This document shows, piece after piece, positions 7,433 to 16,838 of a stretch of DNA of 64,000 nt. Under the pieces are notes generated by a model. It was not told where the DNA came from and made no database searches. It saw only the letters and a list, made by a program, of their open reading frames with translations. Every line of letters begins with the position of its first letter. Within the stretch, counting starts at the first letter, position 1. The stretch covers positions 1 to 64,000 of the forward strand of contig JAJYSJ010000001.1 in the NCBI GenBank assembly GCA_021793645.1. Direction: 5' to 3'. A program made the translations under genes and the position numbers. This DNA is from Bacillota bacterium (GTDB lineage: Bacteria; Bacillota; Sulfobacillia; JAJZYS01; JAJYTV01).

Positions 7433-8790
7433 ACGCCCTTCAACTGGCGCAAGCGGCACGCGGGCGGCTCGTGCAGGGGAGCCCCGCGTGGGAGATCCCG
7501 CGGGCCGTGGCGGATTCGCGCGAGGTGCAGCCGGGTGACCTGTTCGTCGCGATCGAGGGCGAGCGCACCGACGGCCACCTCTTCGTCGGACAGGCGCTGG
7601 CGGCGGGCGCGCAGGGGGCGCTCGTCAACCGCGCAGTGGAGCCCCCACCTGGCCCGGCGGTGGTTGAGGTCGCGGACGTGCGGCGTGCGCTGCTGTCCGC
7701 TGCGCGAACGATGGCCGAGGAGTATACAGGCCTCGTCTGTGCGGTCACGGGATCCGTCGGCAAGACGACGACGAAGGAGATCTGGGCCGCCTGCCTCGGA
7801 CCACTGGGCGACGTCTTTCGCAACCCGGGGAACTACAATTCCGACATCGGGATGCCGCTTGCGCTCTTCTCCCTACGCAAGACGCACCATGCGGCCGTTT
7901 TCGAACTGGGCATGCGCGGTCAGGGAGAGATCCGCCGTCTGGCAAGGATTCTCAAGCCGAAGATCGGAGTCATCACCTTGATCGGCGACTCGCACCTTTC
8001 GGAGCTCGGCAGTGTCGATGCGATTGCACGTGCGAAGTCGGAACTGCTCTCGGAGTTGCCTGTGGGCGGTACCGCCGTGCTAAACGCGGACGATCCCTAC
8101 ATGTCTCAACTGCGTCTATCGGCGCCCCCGAACATACTGCTCGTCGGGCGCGGCGCCGATGCGGACCTGCGCATCGTCCGCCATGAAAGCCTTGGGACTT
8201 CCGGCAGCCGCCTCTTGCTCCGCTATGGCGGTCTGGAGTGCGGTGGGGAAGTGACATTCGTGGGTGAGGGAGCCGTGCTCGATGCCGCGCTCGCCATTGG
8301 GGGAGCGATCGCTGCCGGCGTGTCGTTCGCGGATGCGGTGGCTGCGCTCGCCAATGCGCGCCCGGCGAAGGGGCGGCTCCGCACGTACGCGTTTGCAGGG
8401 CTCACGGTGATCGACGACACGTACAACGCGTCTCCGCAGTCTCTGGGGGTGGCGCTCGCACTGCTGCGGGACCTTCCTGCGTCGGGGCGGAGGATCGCGG
8501 TTCTGGGCGATATGCGGGAATTGGGGGACGCAGAGGTGGAGATGCACCGAGCGATGGGCAGAGATGCGGCCCACAGCGCCGATCTCGTGCTGGCGATCGG
8601 CGACTTCTCCCAGACGGTCGCGCAGGCGACGCGCGACGCGGGTGGCCAGGCCCTTGCGATCGCGGACGTCGACGGGATCGTCGCGGAACTGCGCGGGCAG
8701 GCGCATCCCGGAGACGTGGTACTCTTCAAGGCGTCACGCTCCGTCGGCCTGGAGCGCGCCGTAGAACGCTTGCGGGAGGCGCTGCAGTGA
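7429..8790 (+). CDS. murF: UDP-MurNAc-tripeptide:D-Ala-D-Ala ligase
   Basis: A 453-residue Mur ligase that joins D-alanyl-D-alanine to the UDP-MurNAc-tripeptide. The ATP-binding loop is GSVGKTTTKE at about residue 106, followed by NYNSDIGMPL, both typical of MurF. The C-terminal domain carries VIDDTYNASPQS. The GTG start overlaps the murE stop, and its own stop overlaps the mraY start, showing a tightly packed operon. Confidence 0.95.
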   Translation: MNALQLAQAARGRLVQGSPAWEIPRAVADSREVQPGDLFVAIEGERTDGHLFVGQALAAGAQGALVNRAVEPPPGPAVVEVADVRRALLSAARTMAEEYTGLVCAVTGSVGKTTTKEIWAACLGPLGDVFRNPGNYNSDIGMPLALFSLRKTHHAAVFELGMRGQGEIRRLARILKPKIGVITLIGDSHLSELGSVDAIARAKSELLSELPVGGTAVLNADDPYMSQLRLSAPPNILLVGRGADADLRIVRHESLGTSGSRLLLRYGGLECGGEVTFVGEGAVLDAALAIGGAIAAGVSFADAVAALANARPAKGRLRTYAFAGLTVIDDTYNASPQSLGVALALLRDLPASGRRIAVLGDMRELGDAEVEMHRAMGRDAAHSADLVLAIGDFSQTVAQATRDAGGQALAIADVDGIVAELRGQAHPGDVVLFKASRSVGLERAVERLREALQ

Positions 8791-9743
8791 GTCCCCTCTG
8801 GTCGCTCGGACTTGGCTTCGTGATCTCGCTTGGCCTTGGTCCCCTGCTGCTTCCCGTCCTGCGCCGGCTGCGCCTTGGGCAGACGGTGCGCGACGTTGGC
8901 CCCCAATCGCACCTGCAAAAGACAGGAACGCCGACGATGGGGGGGCTCCTCTTCATGGTGGCAGCTACCGTTGCCACCGTTGTCTTCGCACCGCGGGACG
9001 ACCTTGCGTGGACGGCGATCGGTTTCATGTGGGCAAACGGGCTGATCGGCTTCGCAGACGACTTCATCAAGGTGCGCATGCACCGGCCGCTGGGCGTGCG
9101 AGCAAGAACCAAGCTCGGGCTCGGCATCGTCACAGGCCTCGCCTTGGCATGGCTCGCGCTGGGTCCCCTGAACGTCGGGAGTTCAGTGCGCATCCCGTTC
9201 TCCCCGCTGCTTTGGCACCTCTCTTCGAGCGCCTTCGTTGTGCTGGTGGTGCTCGTCGCCGTGGCAACTACCAACGCGGTCAACCTGACAGACGGTCTAG
9301 ACGGACTCGCCGGCGGACTCGGCATGATCGCTGCCGGACTCTTCGCGCTGCTGGCCATCGGACAGGGAACCTTTGGTATTGCCATCTTCTGCCTGGCTCT
9401 AGCCGGCGCAGTCGGCGGTTTTCTCTACTTCAACCTGCATCCGGCGCGCGTCTTCATGGGCGATGTCGGATCCTTCGGCCTCGGCGCAGCGCTGGCTGCC
9501 GTGGCGGTGCTCCTCAGGCAAGAGCTCCTGTTGCCGATCGTCGGCCTCGTGTTCGTGCTGGAGGCCCTGTCAGTGGCGGTGCAGGTGCTCTTCTTCCGGC
9601 GGACCAAGCGGCGCCTGCTGCGCATGGCTCCCTTGCACCACCACTTCGAACTAGCAGGTCTAAGAGAAACCCAGGTCGTACACCGTTTCTGGCTCTTAGG
9701 CATCGCATCGGCTGTCCTCGCGTACATCGCCTTCTGGGCGTGA
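8787..9743 (+). CDS. mraY: Phospho-MurNAc-pentapeptide transferase
   Basis: A 318-residue integral membrane enzyme with about ten predicted helices. It moves phospho-MurNAc-pentapeptide onto undecaprenyl phosphate to make lipid I. Conserved elements include the TPTMGG loop, the aspartate pair in FADDFIKV, NLTDGLDGLA, and the MAPLHHHFE loop near the C-terminus. The start is GTG at 8787. In most Firmicutes murD follows directly, but here a 54-base gap leads to the ftsW/spoVE gene. Confidence 0.95.
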   Translation: MSPLWSLGLGFVISLGLGPLLLPVLRRLRLGQTVRDVGPQSHLQKTGTPTMGGLLFMVAATVATVVFAPRDDLAWTAIGFMWANGLIGFADDFIKVRMHRPLGVRARTKLGLGIVTGLALAWLALGPLNVGSSVRIPFSPLLWHLSSSAFVVLVVLVAVATTNAVNLTDGLDGLAGGLGMIAAGLFALLAIGQGTFGIAIFCLALAGAVGGFLYFNLHPARVFMGDVGSFGLGAALAAVAVLLRQELLLPIVGLVFVLEALSVAVQVLFFRRTKRRLLRMAPLHHHFELAGLRETQVVHRFWLLGIASAVLAYIAFWA

Positions 9744-9797
9744 CCCGCCCACCTCTTGGCATATATCTCTTCCTGGTAGGATAGGGGGCGGTGCGGC

Positions 9798-10892
9798 TTG
9801 CCCAAACGCGCCATGGATCATACTCTGCTCACCGCAGTGCTGACCTTGCTTGGCTTTGGCGTCATTATGGTCTTCTCCGCCTCATCGGTTGAGGCGTCTG
9901 TGGTAAACAACAACCCGTACTACTACCTCGAACGCCAGTTGATTTGGGCTGGCATGGGCCTCTTCTTGATGTTGGCGCTCGCGCGCATCGACTACCATGT
10001 GCTCCTGCGGTTCGCCGAGCCGATTGCATGGGCTACCTTCGCCCTTCTGGTACTCGTCCTGGTTCCGCACGTGGGCAAGGACATCAATGGCGCTCGGCGC
10101 TGGCTCGGCTTCGGCAGCCTGCTTTTCCAGCCATCGGAGATGGCAAAGTTCTCACTCGTGCTGCTCTTCGCAAAACGACTGGCCACGGAGAAGAAGATCA
10201 GGAGCTTCTACCACGGGATCCTCCTCCCACTGTTGATCCTTAGCGTCATGGCGGGGCTGATCATCAAAGAGCCTGACCTCGGGACGGCGCTCGCACTGAC
10301 GGGGACGGTCATGGCAATGCTCTTCATCGCCGGGGTGAACGGCTTGCAGCTTGGCGCCGTGATCGCGGCCTTTATCCCGGCCGTCGGGGTGCTGATCGCG
10401 ATCGCGCCCTACAGGATGCAGCGCTTCCTCGCCTTCCTGGATCCCAAGAAGGATCCGCTGGGGTCTGGCTACCACATCATCCAGTCTCTTTATGCCCTGG
10501 GCTCCGGGGGCCTCTTCGGCGTCGGACTCGGCCAGGGTGCGCTGAAGTACTTCTACTTGCCAGAGCAGCACACTGACTTCATCTTCGCGATCGTAGGGGA
10601 GGAACTCGGGCTGATCGGTGCGGCGGTGCTCATCGCGCTGTTCTTCGTCCTGACGCTTCGGGGGTTGCGGGTGGCGATGCTTGCTCCAGACCGCTTCGGG
10701 GCACTCCTCGCGACCGGACTCACGGCGATGGTGGCCGTGCAGGCTCTGTTGAACATCGCCGTGGTCACGGCGTCGATGCCGATCACGGGTGTGCCCCTTC
10801 CCTTCATCTCCTACGGAGGATCGTCCCTCCTTTTCGCCCTCGCGGGCATCGGCGTGCTGCTCAACGTGTCGCGCCACCGGGTGAGCGCCTGA
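9798..10892 (+). CDS. SEDS-family lipid II polymerase FtsW/SpoVE
   Basis: A 364-residue SEDS protein with about ten membrane helices. It polymerises lipid II glycan strands together with the class B PBP of this operon. Typical motifs are GARRWL, the acidic loop KEPDLGTAL and the C-terminal PLPFISYGGSS. Whether it serves vegetative division (FtsW) or spore cortex (SpoVE) cannot be told from sequence; position in the dcw cluster matches spoVE of B. subtilis. The start is TTG at 9798. The short upstream gap has TTGGCA and TAGGAT-like boxes but with poor spacing. Confidence 0.92.
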   Translation: MPKRAMDHTLLTAVLTLLGFGVIMVFSASSVEASVVNNNPYYYLERQLIWAGMGLFLMLALARIDYHVLLRFAEPIAWATFALLVLVLVPHVGKDINGARRWLGFGSLLFQPSEMAKFSLVLLFAKRLATEKKIRSFYHGILLPLLILSVMAGLIIKEPDLGTALALTGTVMAMLFIAGVNGLQLGAVIAAFIPAVGVLIAIAPYRMQRFLAFLDPKKDPLGSGYHIIQSLYALGSGGLFGVGLGQGALKYFYLPEQHTDFIFAIVGEELGLIGAAVLIALFFVLTLRGLRVAMLAPDRFGALLATGLTAMVAVQALLNIAVVTASMPITGVPLPFISYGGSSLLFALAGIGVLLNVSRHRVSA

Positions 10893-11974
10893 TGCGCGTC
10901 CTGCTGGCCGGCGGAGGAACAGGCGGGCACATCTACCCCCTCTTGGCCGTTGCACAGGCCGCACCCGACTGGCGCTGCTCGTACGTCGGAACGGCTACAG
11001 GGCTTGAGGCGAGGATCGTACCGCGCACAGGGATCCCGTTCCATACCGTCGCCGCAGGCGGTGTGCGCGGCAAGAGCCCCACACAGCGCCTAAGGGGCCT
11101 GTGGCGCACTGCGCACGGGTCGCTCGGCGCATGGCGGCTGCTCGGCCGCCTGCGTCCGGACGTGGTCGTCTCGTCCGGGGGATACGCAGCATTTCCGGTC
11201 GCACTGGCGGCGCGCTGGCGTCGCATTCCGCTGGTACTGATCGAGCCGAATGCGACGCCAGGCCTAGCGAACCGCATCTTGATGGGGCGGGCCGACTGCA
11301 TCCTGGTCGGGTATGCCGCGGCGCGCGAAAAGCTGCCGGCGGCGCTTCAGCACCGGACTGCGGTCACCGGGGTGCCGGTGCGGACCTTCGGCGCGCGCGA
11401 ACGACTGGCGGCCCGGAAGGCCATCGGCATCGAACAAGACAGTGTCCTTGTAGCAGTGACGGGTGGCAGTCAGGGCGCACGCGCGTTGACAAGCGCCGTC
11501 TGCAGCATTGGCGAGCGGATCGGGAAAGGCGAAGAAGTGCTGCTTGCGACCGGCCAGCGGGAGTATGAGCGGTGGTCCGCTCGCGCGGAAGGCAGACTGC
11601 ACATCGTGCCGTACTTCTGGAACATGGACGATGTCCTAGCGGCCGCCGACGTGTTCATCGGCAGAGCGGGGGCCATGACTTGCGCTGAACTGACGGTGAT
11701 GGGCCTGCCCTCGGTCCTGGTCCCTTTGCCGAACGCCGCCGTGCACCAGATCGACAATGCGCGCCTGCTGGTGGACGCTGGAGCCGCAGTCCTCCTGGAA
11801 GAGGATCGCCTGACACCAGAAACGCTGTGGCAGACGCTCGAACCTCTGCTGCGCGATCCCGTCCTGCGGGCGCAGATGGCGGATGCTTCACGTGCAATCG
11901 GGCAGCCCGATGCCGCCGCGGCCGTTGTGCGTGAGGTTCGGCACGTCGTTGCCGGAAGGAGCGTCACTGCCTAG
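10892..11974 (+). CDS. murG: Lipid II synthase (GlcNAc transferase)
   Basis: A 360-residue GT-B glycosyltransferase that adds GlcNAc to lipid I at the inner face of the membrane. The N-terminal glycine-rich loop GGGTGGHIYP is at residues 7-16, and the C-terminal domain has the UDP-sugar-binding region around GRAGAMTCAEL. The length is normal. The ATG start overlaps the TGA of the preceding SEDS gene. murB, often next in Bacilli, is not present; divIB follows. Confidence 0.96.
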   Translation: MRVLLAGGGTGGHIYPLLAVAQAAPDWRCSYVGTATGLEARIVPRTGIPFHTVAAGGVRGKSPTQRLRGLWRTAHGSLGAWRLLGRLRPDVVVSSGGYAAFPVALAARWRRIPLVLIEPNATPGLANRILMGRADCILVGYAAAREKLPAALQHRTAVTGVPVRTFGARERLAARKAIGIEQDSVLVAVTGGSQGARALTSAVCSIGERIGKGEEVLLATGQREYERWSARAEGRLHIVPYFWNMDDVLAAADVFIGRAGAMTCAELTVMGLPSVLVPLPNAAVHQIDNARLLVDAGAAVLLEEDRLTPETLWQTLEPLLRDPVLRAQMADASRAIGQPDAAAAVVREVRHVVAGRSVTA

Positions 11975-12050
11975 GATCGAAGTGGACATACACCCTTCCT
12001 GCGTCGGGCCGGATACGGTTGGGGAGCGACCTTCGGGAGGGGACAGGCGT

Positions 12051-12785
12051 TTGGCTCAGCAGAGGTTCCGCATCGTGCGCAAGGTGCGGCGCCGCCGGGT
12101 GCGTCCGGGCAGGCTGCTCGGGCTGCTCGCGGTGCTCGCCGTGCTGTTTGGCGTATACGAGCTGGCCCAAGGCCCGTACCTGCGCCTGCAAAGCGTAGCG
12201 GTGCACGGCGGGCCTCAGACGCTGTGGCGCAAAAGCGGCCTCACTCTGGGCACACCGCTTTGGGCGGTAAACGTCGGCGTTGTAGATGGCCAACTACTGC
12301 GTCGGGCCCGCTACCTCCAAAGTGCCCTGTTTGTTCGGGAGTGGCCGGACAAGCTGTCGCTTGCGGTAACCTACCGCTCGCCGGTCGCGGCAGCGGCGGG
12401 CGCGGGCGGAACGCTCTACGGGGTGGACCGGACAGGACGCGTGCTCCGGGCCGTGCCGCCGCAGAGTGGGCTGCCGGTGGTGCAGGGCATCAACGCTGGC
12501 CTGGTCCGGCCCTACGACGACCTGCCGGCGACAGTCGCACAGGCGGTTGCCTTGCTTGCTGCACTGCGATCGGAAGGGTTCAAGGTGTCCGAGGTCGTAC
12601 CAGGGACAACGCCGCAACTCTATCTGCCTTCGGGGACAGAGGTTCTTTGGCCTAACACGTCGAAGGTCAACCAAACGCTGGAAGAGCTGAAGGCGATTCT
12701 CGCGGCACTGCGCAAGCGCGGCGCGGTCGCGGCCTCGATCGACCTTCGGTTGCCGACCCGCCCGCTGGTGGTGTTGCGCAAGTGA
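12051..12785 (+). CDS. divIB: Cell division protein DivIB/FtsQ
   Basis: A bitopic membrane protein with a strongly basic cytoplasmic tail (KVRRRRVRPGR), one membrane helix and an external POTRA-type domain starting LRLQSVAVHGG. DivIB forms a complex with FtsL and DivIC at the septum. The TTG at 12051 (244 aa) lies 7 bases after GGGAGGGG and is preferred. GTG at 11982, 7 bases past the murG stop with a weak AGGA, would add 23 residues. The stop overlaps the next gene. Confidence 0.85.
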   Translation: MAQQRFRIVRKVRRRRVRPGRLLGLLAVLAVLFGVYELAQGPYLRLQSVAVHGGPQTLWRKSGLTLGTPLWAVNVGVVDGQLLRRARYLQSALFVREWPDKLSLAVTYRSPVAAAAGAGGTLYGVDRTGRVLRAVPPQSGLPVVQGINAGLVRPYDDLPATVAQAVALLAALRSEGFKVSEVVPGTTPQLYLPSGTEVLWPNTSKVNQTLEELKAILAALRKRGAVAASIDLRLPTRPLVVLRK

Positions 12786-13456
12786 AGCCCTATGCGTCGC
12801 TGGTTGCGATCGTCGGACTGGTTATCGGGCTGTTCGTGGGGATGGAACTGCACTTGCAGTCTGGACTCGGCCAAAACCTGCCCTACGAGCGCTTTGTGGC
12901 CATGGCGAACCTTCTGCAGCAGAGGGAGGACGCCAGGACTGCCCTGGCGGCACAACTGCAGATGCTGCACAGTTCGCCCGCTCCGACGGTAGCGCAGCAG
13001 GCGTTGCAGGCGATGCAGAAGTCGCTCGCGAAAGCGCGGAAGGCAGCTGGGCTCACCCCCTTGAGGGGTGCAGGGATCGTGCTGACGCTGAACGACAGTT
13101 CTCTGCCGACCCAGTTCGGGGTCGATCCGAACGAGTACTTGCTGCACGACCAGGATCTCCTCTCGGTGATCAACGACCTGAATGCCGCTGGTGCAGAGGC
13201 GATCTCCCTGAACGGGCTGCGCCTCACAGCGGCGACGGACGTGCACTGCGCAGGCGCGGTCGTCTCGGTTGGCGGAGTCCGAACCAGCATCCCGGTCACG
13301 ATCCTCGCCATCGGGAAACCGAGCGCTCTCACGAAGTCGCTGCAGGGACCGACTGGCGAACTCACGCTGCTGTCCCTGTACGGAATCCAGATCCATTTGC
13401 ACAAGAGCGAGAGCGTAACGGTGCCGGCCTACACGCCGCCCACCAGGAGGGGATGA
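12782..13456 (+). CDS. DUF881 family protein (YlxW/YlxX-like)
   Basis: A 224-residue membrane-anchored protein with an N-terminal helix, a coiled-coil stretch (residues about 40-90) and the DUF881 core containing GAGIVLTLND and AEAISLNGLRL. Members sit next to sbp in dcw clusters of Firmicutes and Actinobacteria, and their role in division is not defined. The start is GTG at 12782, overlapping divIB by four bases. B. subtilis has two such genes here; only one is present. Confidence 0.85.
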   Translation: MKPYASLVAIVGLVIGLFVGMELHLQSGLGQNLPYERFVAMANLLQQREDARTALAAQLQMLHSSPAPTVAQQALQAMQKSLAKARKAAGLTPLRGAGIVLTLNDSSLPTQFGVDPNEYLLHDQDLLSVINDLNAAGAEAISLNGLRLTAATDVHCAGAVVSVGGVRTSIPVTILAIGKPSALTKSLQGPTGELTLLSLYGIQIHLHKSESVTVPAYTPPTRRG

Positions 13457-13463
13457 GCCGACC

Positions 13464-13835
13464 GTGTGGTATTTTGCGATCGCCCTGGTATTCGGCGTCG
13501 TGCTCGGCGCGCTGCTGCCGCTGAGCATCCCGCTGGTATGGGCCCGCTACCTCGCGGTAGTGCTGCTCGCGGCGCTCGATGCGGCCTTCGGCGGGATCCG
13601 CGCCAGCCTCGAGGACCGCTTCGACTTCCCCGTCTTCGCCTCCGGCTTCTTCGTCAATGGGATCCTCGCTGCAGGGCTGACCTACATCGGAGATCGCCTC
13701 GGTGTTGAACTCTACTACGCTGCGCTGTTCGCCTTTGGCTACCGCATTTTTCTGAATCTGGGCGTGATCCGACGCCAAATCCTCACCCAGTGGCGCAAGC
13801 GGCGCGCAGCGCGGCAGGGAAACCCCAGTATCTAG
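13464..13835 (+). CDS. sbp: Small basic protein Sbp (DUF1290)
   Basis: A 123-residue membrane protein with about four hydrophobic segments and a basic C-terminus. FALASLDA-type motifs (here VLLAALDAAFGGIRA) and the ending FGYRIFLNLGVIRR are typical of the DUF1290 family. It always accompanies dcw genes in sporulating Firmicutes and its function is unknown. The start is GTG at 13464, 7 bases after the DUF881 stop. The next gene is ftsZ without an intervening ftsA. Confidence 0.88.
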   Translation: MWYFAIALVFGVVLGALLPLSIPLVWARYLAVVLLAALDAAFGGIRASLEDRFDFPVFASGFFVNGILAAGLTYIGDRLGVELYYAALFAFGYRIFLNLGVIRRQILTQWRKRRAARQGNPSI

Positions 13836-13898
13836 CGAAACCGTAAACGTCTTACGCGGCTCTACTGCGTTCGGACAAGCCGCCAGGGAGGTTCACCG

Positions 13899-14966
13899 AT
13901 GCTGGATTTCGACGCGAGCCTCGACCAGTTTGCTGTGATCAAAGTGGTCGGCGTCGGTGGCGGCGGCAACAACGCGGTCAACCGGATGATTGACGCCGGC
14001 CTCCGGGGCGTGGATTTCATTGCGGTTAACACCGATGCGCAGGCACTGGCCGGATCGAAGGCCCGCCAACGCATCCAGATCGGCGAGAAACTGACGAAGG
14101 GACTCGGCGCGGGTGCAAACCCTGACGTCGGCCAGAAGGCGGCGGAGGAAAGCCGGGAGCTTCTGCTCGCGGCGCTCGCCGGTGCCGATATGATCTTCAT
14201 CACCGCTGGCATGGGCGGAGGCACTGGAACGGGTGCTGCCCCAGTGGTTGCTGAGGTGGCCAAAGAGGCCGGCGCCCTTACGGTGGGTGTCGTCACGAAG
14301 CCTTTCACCTTCGAGGGGACAAAGCGCATGGGCTTTGCCCAACGCGGCACGGAAGAGCTTCGCCAGAAGGTAGACACGCTGATCACGATCCCGAACGACC
14401 GCTTGTTGCAAGTCGTCGACAAGAAGACGAGCGTGCTTGAAGCGTTCCGCATGGCGGACGACGTGCTCCGCCAAGGCGTGCAGGGCATCTCCGACCTGAT
14501 CATGGTGCCTGGGCTGATCAACCTCGACTTCGCCGACGTGCGCACCGTGATGTCGGAAACGGGCTCCGCGCTGATGGGAATCGGAGTCGGGGGAGGCGAG
14601 ACCCGGGCGCAAGACGCCGCGCGGGGGGCGATCTCGAGCCCCCTCCTGGAGACCTCGATCGAGGGAGCGCGCGGTGTCCTTCTGAACATCACCGGCGGCC
14701 CCGAATTGACGCTGTTCGAGGTGAACGACGCCGCGGAGATCATCAGCCAGGCCGTTGACCCGGAAGCGAACATCATCTTCGGCGCGGTGATCGACGAGTC
14801 GATGGGCGACAGGGTGCGGGTGACGGTGATAGCAACCGGATTCCCCGGCCAGGATGGGCGCGGTCCGGGCGCATCGCGTCCGCAGGCAGCGCGCAATGGC
14901 GACATCGAACTGCGCTCGTTCACACCGAACGACCTCGATATCCCGGAATTCCTGCGCCGCAAGTAG
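13899..14966 (+). CDS. ftsZ: Cell division GTPase FtsZ
   Basis: A 355-residue tubulin homologue that forms the cytokinetic ring. The GTP-binding signature GGGTGTG is at residues 106-112. The conserved C-terminal peptide [11 protein letters not shown], the docking site for SepF, FtsA and other partners, is intact after a very short linker. A GGGAGG ribosome site precedes ATG 13899. No ftsA precedes it, so membrane attachment is probably by SepF, encoded 5 kb downstream. A strong terminator follows. Confidence 0.98.
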   Translation: MLDFDASLDQFAVIKVVGVGGGGNNAVNRMIDAGLRGVDFIAVNTDAQALAGSKARQRIQIGEKLTKGLGAGANPDVGQKAAEESRELLLAALAGADMIFITAGMGGGTGTGAAPVVAEVAKEAGALTVGVVTKPFTFEGTKRMGFAQRGTEELRQKVDTLITIPNDRLLQVVDKKTSVLEAFRMADDVLRQGVQGISDLIMVPGLINLDFADVRTVMSETGSALMGIGVGGGETRAQDAARGAISSPLLETSIEGARGVLLNITGGPELTLFEVNDAAEIISQAVDPEANIIFGAVIDESMGDRVRVTVIATGFPGQDGRGPGASRPQAARNGDIELRSFTPNDLDIPEFLRRK

Positions 14967-14984
14967 CGTTTCGCCCCGTTCCGA

Positions 14985-15022
14985 CGCCCCGGACCCCTAT
15001 GAAGGGATCCGGGGCGTTTTCT
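14985..15022 (+). terminator. Rho-independent terminator of the dcw operon
   Basis: CGCCCCGGA (14985-14993) pairs with TCCGGGGCG (15008-15016), and the stem continues with CCC/GGG beyond one mismatch. TTTTCTGTT follows. It closes the mraZ-ftsZ unit and separates it from the sporulation genes. Confidence 0.92.
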
Positions 15023-15136
15023 GTTGCTGCACGTCATTCGATTCCTGCCTGGTTCCGCCAACTTCTGCCAGGTGCTCGGGCATAGCATAGGACGAGCCGG
15101 ACGGTAGTAGCCATGGCGTGACGGGGAGGGGAGCGC

Positions 15137-16003
15137 GTGCCGAACCTCGACCAGTACCTTGCCGTCAATCTTCTGATGGACGCGCTCCTGCTCGGCGCCT
15201 TGGCGCGCGTACGCCTGCAGCGCCTGGATTGGCGCGTCGCAGTCGGTGCAACAGCAGGGGCAGTCTACGCGACGCTTGCTGTGCTGCCCGGATGGGCCGC
15301 GCTCACCGGTCCGGTGGGCGAGATCCTCGCTGCAGTCGTGATGGTGCGCATCGCCCGCCGCGTAAAGGGATTGCGGCAGACGCTCGTGGAGACCGGCGTC
15401 CTGCTGCTGCTTGCGGCAGGCTTGGCCGGCCTTGCGCTGCTTGTCAGCGCGATCGTGCGTCCGACCGGCGTGGTCGGCGATGCGGCGTCACTCGCGGCCG
15501 CAGCGGCGCTGTTTGTGCTCGCGGCAGAGGCGTATGCGCGGCGCCAGCGCACAGCGCGCACGGCAGGAACCGTGCTGCCGGTCGAGATCGCGTGGTTTGG
15601 CCGCCGGCTGCTGGTACAGGCGTTTGTCGACTCGGGTTGCCAGGTGCGCGATCCATCGACAGGGTTGCCGGTGGTGATCGCCGAGCTGAGGGCGCTGAGG
15701 GCGCTCCTCCCGCCGCGGCTCTGGAGCGCACTGCAGCAGCCAGCGCTCGGAGCGGCGCAGGAAGTGGCGGCCGCAGCAGCAGACGACGACCGCGTCGCGA
15801 GCAGTCTGCGACTCGTCCAGCTGAGCACGGTGACCAGCGAGGGCGAGTGGCTGTTCGGACTACGCGCGCAAGCGCGCGTCGGCGGGGGTCCGGTCCAGAT
15901 GGCGGTCGTCTGCGTGACACCCCGCCGCCTTTCGCAGGGCGGCAGCTTCGCGGCGCTGGTGCCGCCCCAGATGTGCGCAATTGGAGAGGGGGTCGTCTCG
16001 TGA
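15137..16003 (+). CDS. spoIIGA: Sigma-E processing peptidase SpoIIGA
   Basis: A 288-residue protein with five to six hydrophobic N-terminal helices followed by a cytoplasmic aspartic-protease-like domain. It cleaves the pro-peptide of sigma-E in the mother cell after a signal from SpoIIR. The catalytic motif is at residues 165-168, read as DSGC, where Bacillus SpoIIGA has DTGN; the aspartate is kept. GTG at 15137 follows GGGGAGGGG. Its stop overlaps the sigE start, as expected for the spoIIG operon. The 170 bases upstream hold the dcw terminator; no clear Spo0A box was found. Confidence 0.9.
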   Translation: MPNLDQYLAVNLLMDALLLGALARVRLQRLDWRVAVGATAGAVYATLAVLPGWAALTGPVGEILAAVVMVRIARRVKGLRQTLVETGVLLLLAAGLAGLALLVSAIVRPTGVVGDAASLAAAAALFVLAAEAYARRQRTARTAGTVLPVEIAWFGRRLLVQAFVDSGCQVRDPSTGLPVVIAELRALRALLPPRLWSALQQPALGAAQEVAAAAADDDRVASSLRLVQLSTVTSEGEWLFGLRAQARVGGGPVQMAVVCVTPRRLSQGGSFAALVPPQMCAIGEGVVS

Positions 16004-16728
16004 GTGCCACTGCACTTCGCTTCACGGACGCGCTCGCGCAGCTGCGCGGGCGGCTCGGGATCATCACCGGCAACGCCGGCCACGTATTCTATGTGGGATC
16101 GAGCGAGACGCTTCCGCCGCCACTCTCCTCCGACGAGGAGAGCACGCTGCTGCAGGTGCTTCCGAGCGGCGATCCGAAGGTGCGCAGCGTTCTCATCGAG
16201 CGCAACCTCCGACTCGTCGTGTATATCGCGCGCAAGTTCGAGAACACAGGCATCCACATCGAAGATCTGATCTCGATCGGAACCATCGGCCTTATCAAGG
16301 CCGTCAATACGTTCGACCCCAGCAAGCGGATCAAGCTCGCCACCTACGCCTCGAAGTGCATCGAGAACGAGATCCTGATGTACCTGCGCCGCAACGCCAA
16401 GACGCGGTCCGAGGTGTCGTTCGAGGAACCGCTGAACGTCGATTGGGATGGAAACGAGCTGCTGCTGAGCGACGTGCTGGGCACGGAGCACGATCTTGTC
16501 TGCCGCCCGATCGAGGAGGAAGTAGATCGGGTTCTGCTCCACCGGGCGATGGAGCTCCTCAGCGGTCGCGAACGACGCATCATGGAACTGCGCTTCGGAC
16601 TTGCCGACGGCCGTGAGCGTACGCAGAAGGAAGTGGCAGACCTCCTCGGCATCTCGCAAAGCTATATCTCGCGCCTCGAGAAGCGCATCCTGCGACGCTT
16701 GCGCAAGGAGATTCGCGGCATGGAGTAG
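16000..16728 (+). CDS. sigE: Mother-cell sporulation sigma factor sigma-E (pro-form)
   Basis: A 242-residue sigma-70 family factor that drives early mother-cell transcription. Region 2 ([17 protein letters not shown]) and region 4 ([13 protein letters not shown]) match sigma-E closely. The first 30 or so residues form the pro-sequence; HVFYVGSSE at about 28-36 resembles the SpoIIGA cleavage site. The GTG start at 16000 overlaps the spoIIGA stop. The same frame stays open far upstream, but that part overlaps spoIIGA and is not sigE. Confidence 0.97.
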   Translation: MSATALRFTDALAQLRGRLGIITGNAGHVFYVGSSETLPPPLSSDEESTLLQVLPSGDPKVRSVLIERNLRLVVYIARKFENTGIHIEDLISIGTIGLIKAVNTFDPSKRIKLATYASKCIENEILMYLRRNAKTRSEVSFEEPLNVDWDGNELLLSDVLGTEHDLVCRPIEEEVDRVLLHRAMELLSGRERRIMELRFGLADGRERTQKEVADLLGISQSYISRLEKRILRRLRKEIRGME

Positions 16729-16743
16729 GGCGTTCGTGCGGTA

Positions 16744-16778
16744 GGCCGCCGGGAGCGATCCCGGCGGCCTTCGTGTTT
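16744..16778 (+). terminator. Terminator between sigE and sigG
   Basis: A perfect 11-bp stem (16744-16754 with 16759-16769) with a GCGA loop follows sigE by 16 bases. The T tract after it is weak (TTCGTGTTTG). It would largely insulate sigG from spoIIG-operon transcription, making its own promoter important. Confidence 0.8.
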
Positions 16779-16788
16779 GCTCTTTGGC

Positions 16789-16818
16789 GCATACGGCCTG
16801 CTGTGCGTGGCCAGAATG
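16789..16818 (+). promoter_or_regulatory. Sigma-F-type promoter for sigG-spoIIR
   Basis: GCATA at 16789-16793 matches the -35 consensus GYATA. After exactly 15 bases GGCCAGAATG (16809-16818) matches every specified base of the sigma-F -10 consensus GGnnAnAnTn. It lies 20 bases upstream of the sigG ATG. In B. subtilis sigG (spoIIIG) and spoIIR are both transcribed by sigma-F in the forespore, so the match is biologically coherent. Sigma-G could also recognise it. Confidence 0.78.
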
Positions 16819-16838
16819 TGCTGCGAAGGGGTCGTGGG

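Noticed and set aside
14967-15136. Spo0A box or sigma-A promoter upstream of spoIIGA
   Set aside because: Expected from B. subtilis, but no convincing match to a 0A box or to paired -35/-10 elements was found.
15118-15999. Long open frame in the sigE frame that would extend sigE upstream
   Set aside because: It lies within spoIIGA in another frame, is arginine/alanine-rich shadow sequence, and sigE has a proper start at 16000.
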